The notes under the pieces: generated by a model | Database searches by the model: none | The model's input: only the letters and a program-made list of their open reading frames with translations | Told to the model about the DNA's origin: nothing | Shown here: piece after piece, positions 62,246 through 64,000 of the stretch | Numbering within the stretch: position 1 is the stretch's first letter | Layout: every line of letters starts with the position of its first letter | Origin: Streptomyces sp. NBC_00554 | GTDB taxonomy: Bacteria > Actinomycetota > Actinomycetes > Streptomycetales > Streptomycetaceae | Assembly (NCBI RefSeq): GCF_041431135.1 | Contig: NZ_CP107799.1 | Coordinates: forward strand, 9,192,501-9,256,500 | Direction of reading: 5' to 3' | DNA: 64,000 nucleotides | Translations under genes and position numbers: made by a program

Positions 62246-62261
62246 TACGAGAGGTCTCGTA
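62246..62261. promoter_or_regulatory. Perfect 16-bp palindrome, candidate ArsR operator 2
   Basis: TACGAGA-GG-TCTCGTA, 31 bp before the ArsR-type start and 60 bp before the divergent OYE start. It is well placed to control both genes. Confidence 0.7.
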
Positions 62262-62292
62262 CAATGAGGGTCCCCGACGATGTGGAGTCGCC

Positions 62293-62652
62293 GTGACCAC
62301 CGCTGCCCCTGCCCCCAGCAGTCGCGACCTGCCGCACCCCGCGAGCGAGGAGATCCGGCTGGAGTCGGTGCTGCACGCGCTCTCCGACCCCATGCGGCTC
62401 CAGGTCGTGCGAGAGCTCGCCGCCGACGGCGACGAGCTCTCCTGTTCGCACTTCGATCTGCCCGTCACCAAGTCCACGACGACGCACCACTTCCGGGTGC
62501 TCCGCGAGAGCGGGGTGATCCGGCAGGTCTACCGCGGCACGGCCAAGATGAACGGCCTGCGCCGGGACGACCTGGACGACCTCTTCCCCGGACTCCTGGA
62601 CAGCGTCCTGGCCGCGGCCACTCGGCAGGTCGACCGGTCGGCCGGAGGCTAG
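62293..62652 (+). CDS. ArsR-family regulator
   Basis: 119-residue winged-helix regulator with LESVLHALSDPMRLQVVRELAADGDELSCSHFDLPVTKSTTTHHFRVLRESGVIRQVYRGTAKMNGLR. The metal-type ELCVCDL motif is absent; one Cys (SCSHF) is present and could sense oxidants or electrophiles. The GTG at 62293 has GTGGAG 5 nt upstream; the frame is open further upstream but covers the palindromic operators. Its TAG stop overlaps the TAG of the converging permease gene. Confidence 0.9.
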   Translation: MTTAAPAPSSRDLPHPASEEIRLESVLHALSDPMRLQVVRELAADGDELSCSHFDLPVTKSTTTHHFRVLRESGVIRQVYRGTAKMNGLRRDDLDDLFPGLLDSVLAAATRQVDRSAGG

Positions 62653-64000
62653 GCTCCGGCCGAAGCGGCCTCGGGCTCGGCGGCGGTCTTGGGTGAACCA
62701 GCCTTGTTCGGCAGGTGGTTGAAGAGCAGGTTGAGGGCGATCGCCGTCAGGCACCCCGCGCTGATCCCGCTGTTCATCACCGTCTGGAACCAGTCCGGGA
62801 ACTTCTCGTACACCGTCGGCACCCCGACCGGGAGCATGCCGATCGCCACCGAGACGGCCACCACGGTCAGGTTGTGGTTGTCCTTGAAGTCCACCTGGGC
62901 CAGCGTCCGCAGACCGCTCGCGGCGACCGTCCCGAACATCACCAGACCCGCGCCGCCAAGGACCGGCGCCGGTATGGCGGCGACCACCGCGCCCAGCTTG
63001 GGCAGCAGGCCGAGCAGCACGAGGATGCCGCCCGCGGCGGCGACGACCCAGCGGCTGCGGACCCGGGTCATGCCGACGAGGCCCACGTTCTGCGCGTACG
63101 CCGTGTAGGGGAAGGTGTTGAACACCCCGCCGAGGACGGTCGAGAGGCCGTCGGCGCGCAGACCGTCGGCGAGCGAGCGCGGCTCGATCTTCCGGTCGGT
63201 CATCTCGCCGACCGCGATGAGGTCACCCGTGGTCTCGGTCATCGTCACCAGCGCCACGACCAGCATCGAAATGATCGCCGAGGCGTGGAAGGTGGGCGCC
63301 CCGAAGTGGAACGGCGTGCTGATCCCGACCCAGTCGGAGTCCCCGACCCCACCGAAGTCCGTGAACCCGAACGGCACCGCGACCGCGAGACCCACCGCGA
63401 TACCGATCAGCACCGCGATCCGGCTCAGGAAGGCCGGCGCGAACCGCTGCACACCCAACACCACGGCCAGTACGAAGCCCGCGAGCGCCAGGTTCTTCGG
63501 CTCGCCGAAGTCCGCCGAACCCACGCCCCCGGCCGCCCAGTTGCCCGCGACCGGAAGCAGCGAGATCCCGATGATCAGGATCACCGTGCCCGTGACGAGC
63601 GGCGGGAAGAAGCGGAGCAGCCTCCCGAACACCGGTGCCAGCAACACGATCGCGAGGCCCGCGACGATCACCGACCCGTAGATCGCGGGCAGTCCACCAC
63701 CGGTCGTCCCGATGAGCACCATCGGCGAGACCGCCGCGAAGGTACAGCCCTGCATGATCGGCAGCCGCACCCCGAAGCGCCAGAAACCCACGCACTGGAT
63801 CAGTGTCGCGATCCCGCACACCAGGAGATCCGCGGTGATCAGATACGCCATGTCGGCGGGCGACAGCTTCATGGCCCCGCCCACGATCAGCGGAACCGCC
63901 ACCGCCCCCGCGTACATCGCGAGCACGTGCTGGAGCCCGAAGGCGGCCAACTGGCGTACGGGTGGGACCTCGTCGACGGGATGCACGGGTGCGGTGGTTG
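62649..64000 (-). CDS. NCS2 nucleobase:cation symporter, xanthine/uracil permease (5' end outside window)
   Basis: At least 449 residues with 12-14 membrane segments. Family signatures include VRQLAAFGLQHVLAMYAGAVAVPLIVGGAM, the QGCTF...AVSPM loop, TMTETTGDLIAVGEMTDR (the conserved Glu-containing helix) and FNTFPYTAYAQNVGLVGMTRVRSR. It imports xanthine, uric acid or uracil. A GTG at 63986 could be a start, but it has no ribosome site, and the frame continues as TTAP to the edge, so the true start probably lies beyond the window. Confidence 0.93.
   Translation of the reverse strand, partial: TTAPVHPVDEVPPVRQLAAFGLQHVLAMYAGAVAVPLIVGGAMKLSPADMAYLITADLLVCGIATLIQCVGFWRFGVRLPIMQGCTFAAVSPMVLIGTTGGGLPAIYGSVIVAGLAIVLLAPVFGRLLRFFPPLVTGTVILIIGISLLPVAGNWAAGGVGSADFGEPKNLALAGFVLAVVLGVQRFAPAFLSRIAVLIGIAVGLAVAVPFGFTDFGGVGDSDWVGISTPFHFGAPTFHASAIISMLVVALVTMTETTGDLIAVGEMTDRKIEPRSLADGLRADGLSTVLGGVFNTFPYTAYAQNVGLVGMTRVRSRWVVAAAGGILVLLGLLPKLGAVVAAIPAPVLGGAGLVMFGTVAASGLRTLAQVDFKDNHNLTVVAVSVAIGMLPVGVPTVYEKFPDWFQTVMNSGISAGCLTAIALNLLFNHLPNKAGSPKTAAEPEAASAGA

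Noticed and set aside
1-64000. CRISPR arrays, insertion sequences, prophage genes, tRNA or rRNA genes
   Set aside because: No regularly spaced repeats with unique spacers, no transposase or integrase motifs and no T-loop or rRNA-like sequence were seen by reading.

Overview
The window is a single contig from a high-GC actinomycete, almost certainly Streptomyces. The signs are strong G/C bias at third codon positions, frequent GTG starts, GTGA/ATGA overlaps inside operons, lipoprotein-type ABC binding proteins, a Streptomyces-like Zur box and DmdR/IdeR-like iron boxes. I see no rRNA, tRNA, CRISPR array, insertion sequence or prophage. Most of the window reads as chromosomal metabolic and accessory gene clusters.

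Layout. (1) 1-7395: a sugar-uptake operon on the minus strand (two permeases, a binding lipoprotein, a GH42 beta-galactosidase and a GH30 galactanase-like enzyme cut by the window edge). It faces a LacI repressor on the plus strand, with two 16-bp operators between them. (2) 8022-14093: a plus-strand cluster with a cupin protein, a GlcG/HbpS-like protein, an SsuABC/TauABC-type importer and a DHA2 exporter; the substrate is unknown. (3) 14348-21082: a ribose-type ABC importer with an embedded mandelate-racemase-subgroup dehydratase and a terminal GntR/FCD regulator. Similar AT-rich dyads lie before the first gene and before the regulator. (4) 21135-29902: an aerobic CO dehydrogenase locus, coxM-coxS-coxL-coxF-coxD-coxE on the minus strand, with a divergent LysR gene and coxG. 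coxL carries the form I motif AY-A-CSFR.

(5) 30061-33434: an iron-boxed ferredoxin/NADP reductase, an MFS exporter and a RibD-C/DHFR-like protein. (6) 33495-39145: a TetR gene divergent from a PaoABC-type molybdenum aldehyde oxidoreductase with its XdhC chaperone. Twin 14-bp perfect palindromes lie between them. (7) 39185-45239: a HAD phosphatase, an Lrp/AsnC regulator, a SigB/SigF-type sigma factor with partner-switching proteins, and an FUSC-type transporter. (8) 45240-53376: a possible gene remnant, a bacterial nitric oxide synthase, a lactonase-family propeller, a degenerate CbiX homologue, a BadF-type sugar kinase overlapping uracil-DNA glycosylase, an Asp-box propeller and a small membrane protein.

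(9) 53725-57133: an iron-boxed EfeUOB system in which EfeU and EfeO are fused, followed by the Tat-exported DyP peroxidase EfeB. (10) 57192-61061: an acetyltransferase, then a Zur-box-preceded oligopeptide/nickel-type importer. It has a binding lipoprotein and a single polypeptide joining both permeases, with no ATPase gene beside it. (11) 61094-64000: an Old Yellow Enzyme divergent from an ArsR regulator, and an NCS2 nucleobase permease running off the right edge.

The most unusual items are the Zur-box locus with a fused permease and no ATPase, the EfeU-EfeO fusion, the XdhC-YHS fusion in a form I cox operon, the repeated TGCTTAAGA motif in both cox promoter regions, the lone nitric oxide synthase, and two short tandem duplications at gene junctions of the SsuABC-type operon.
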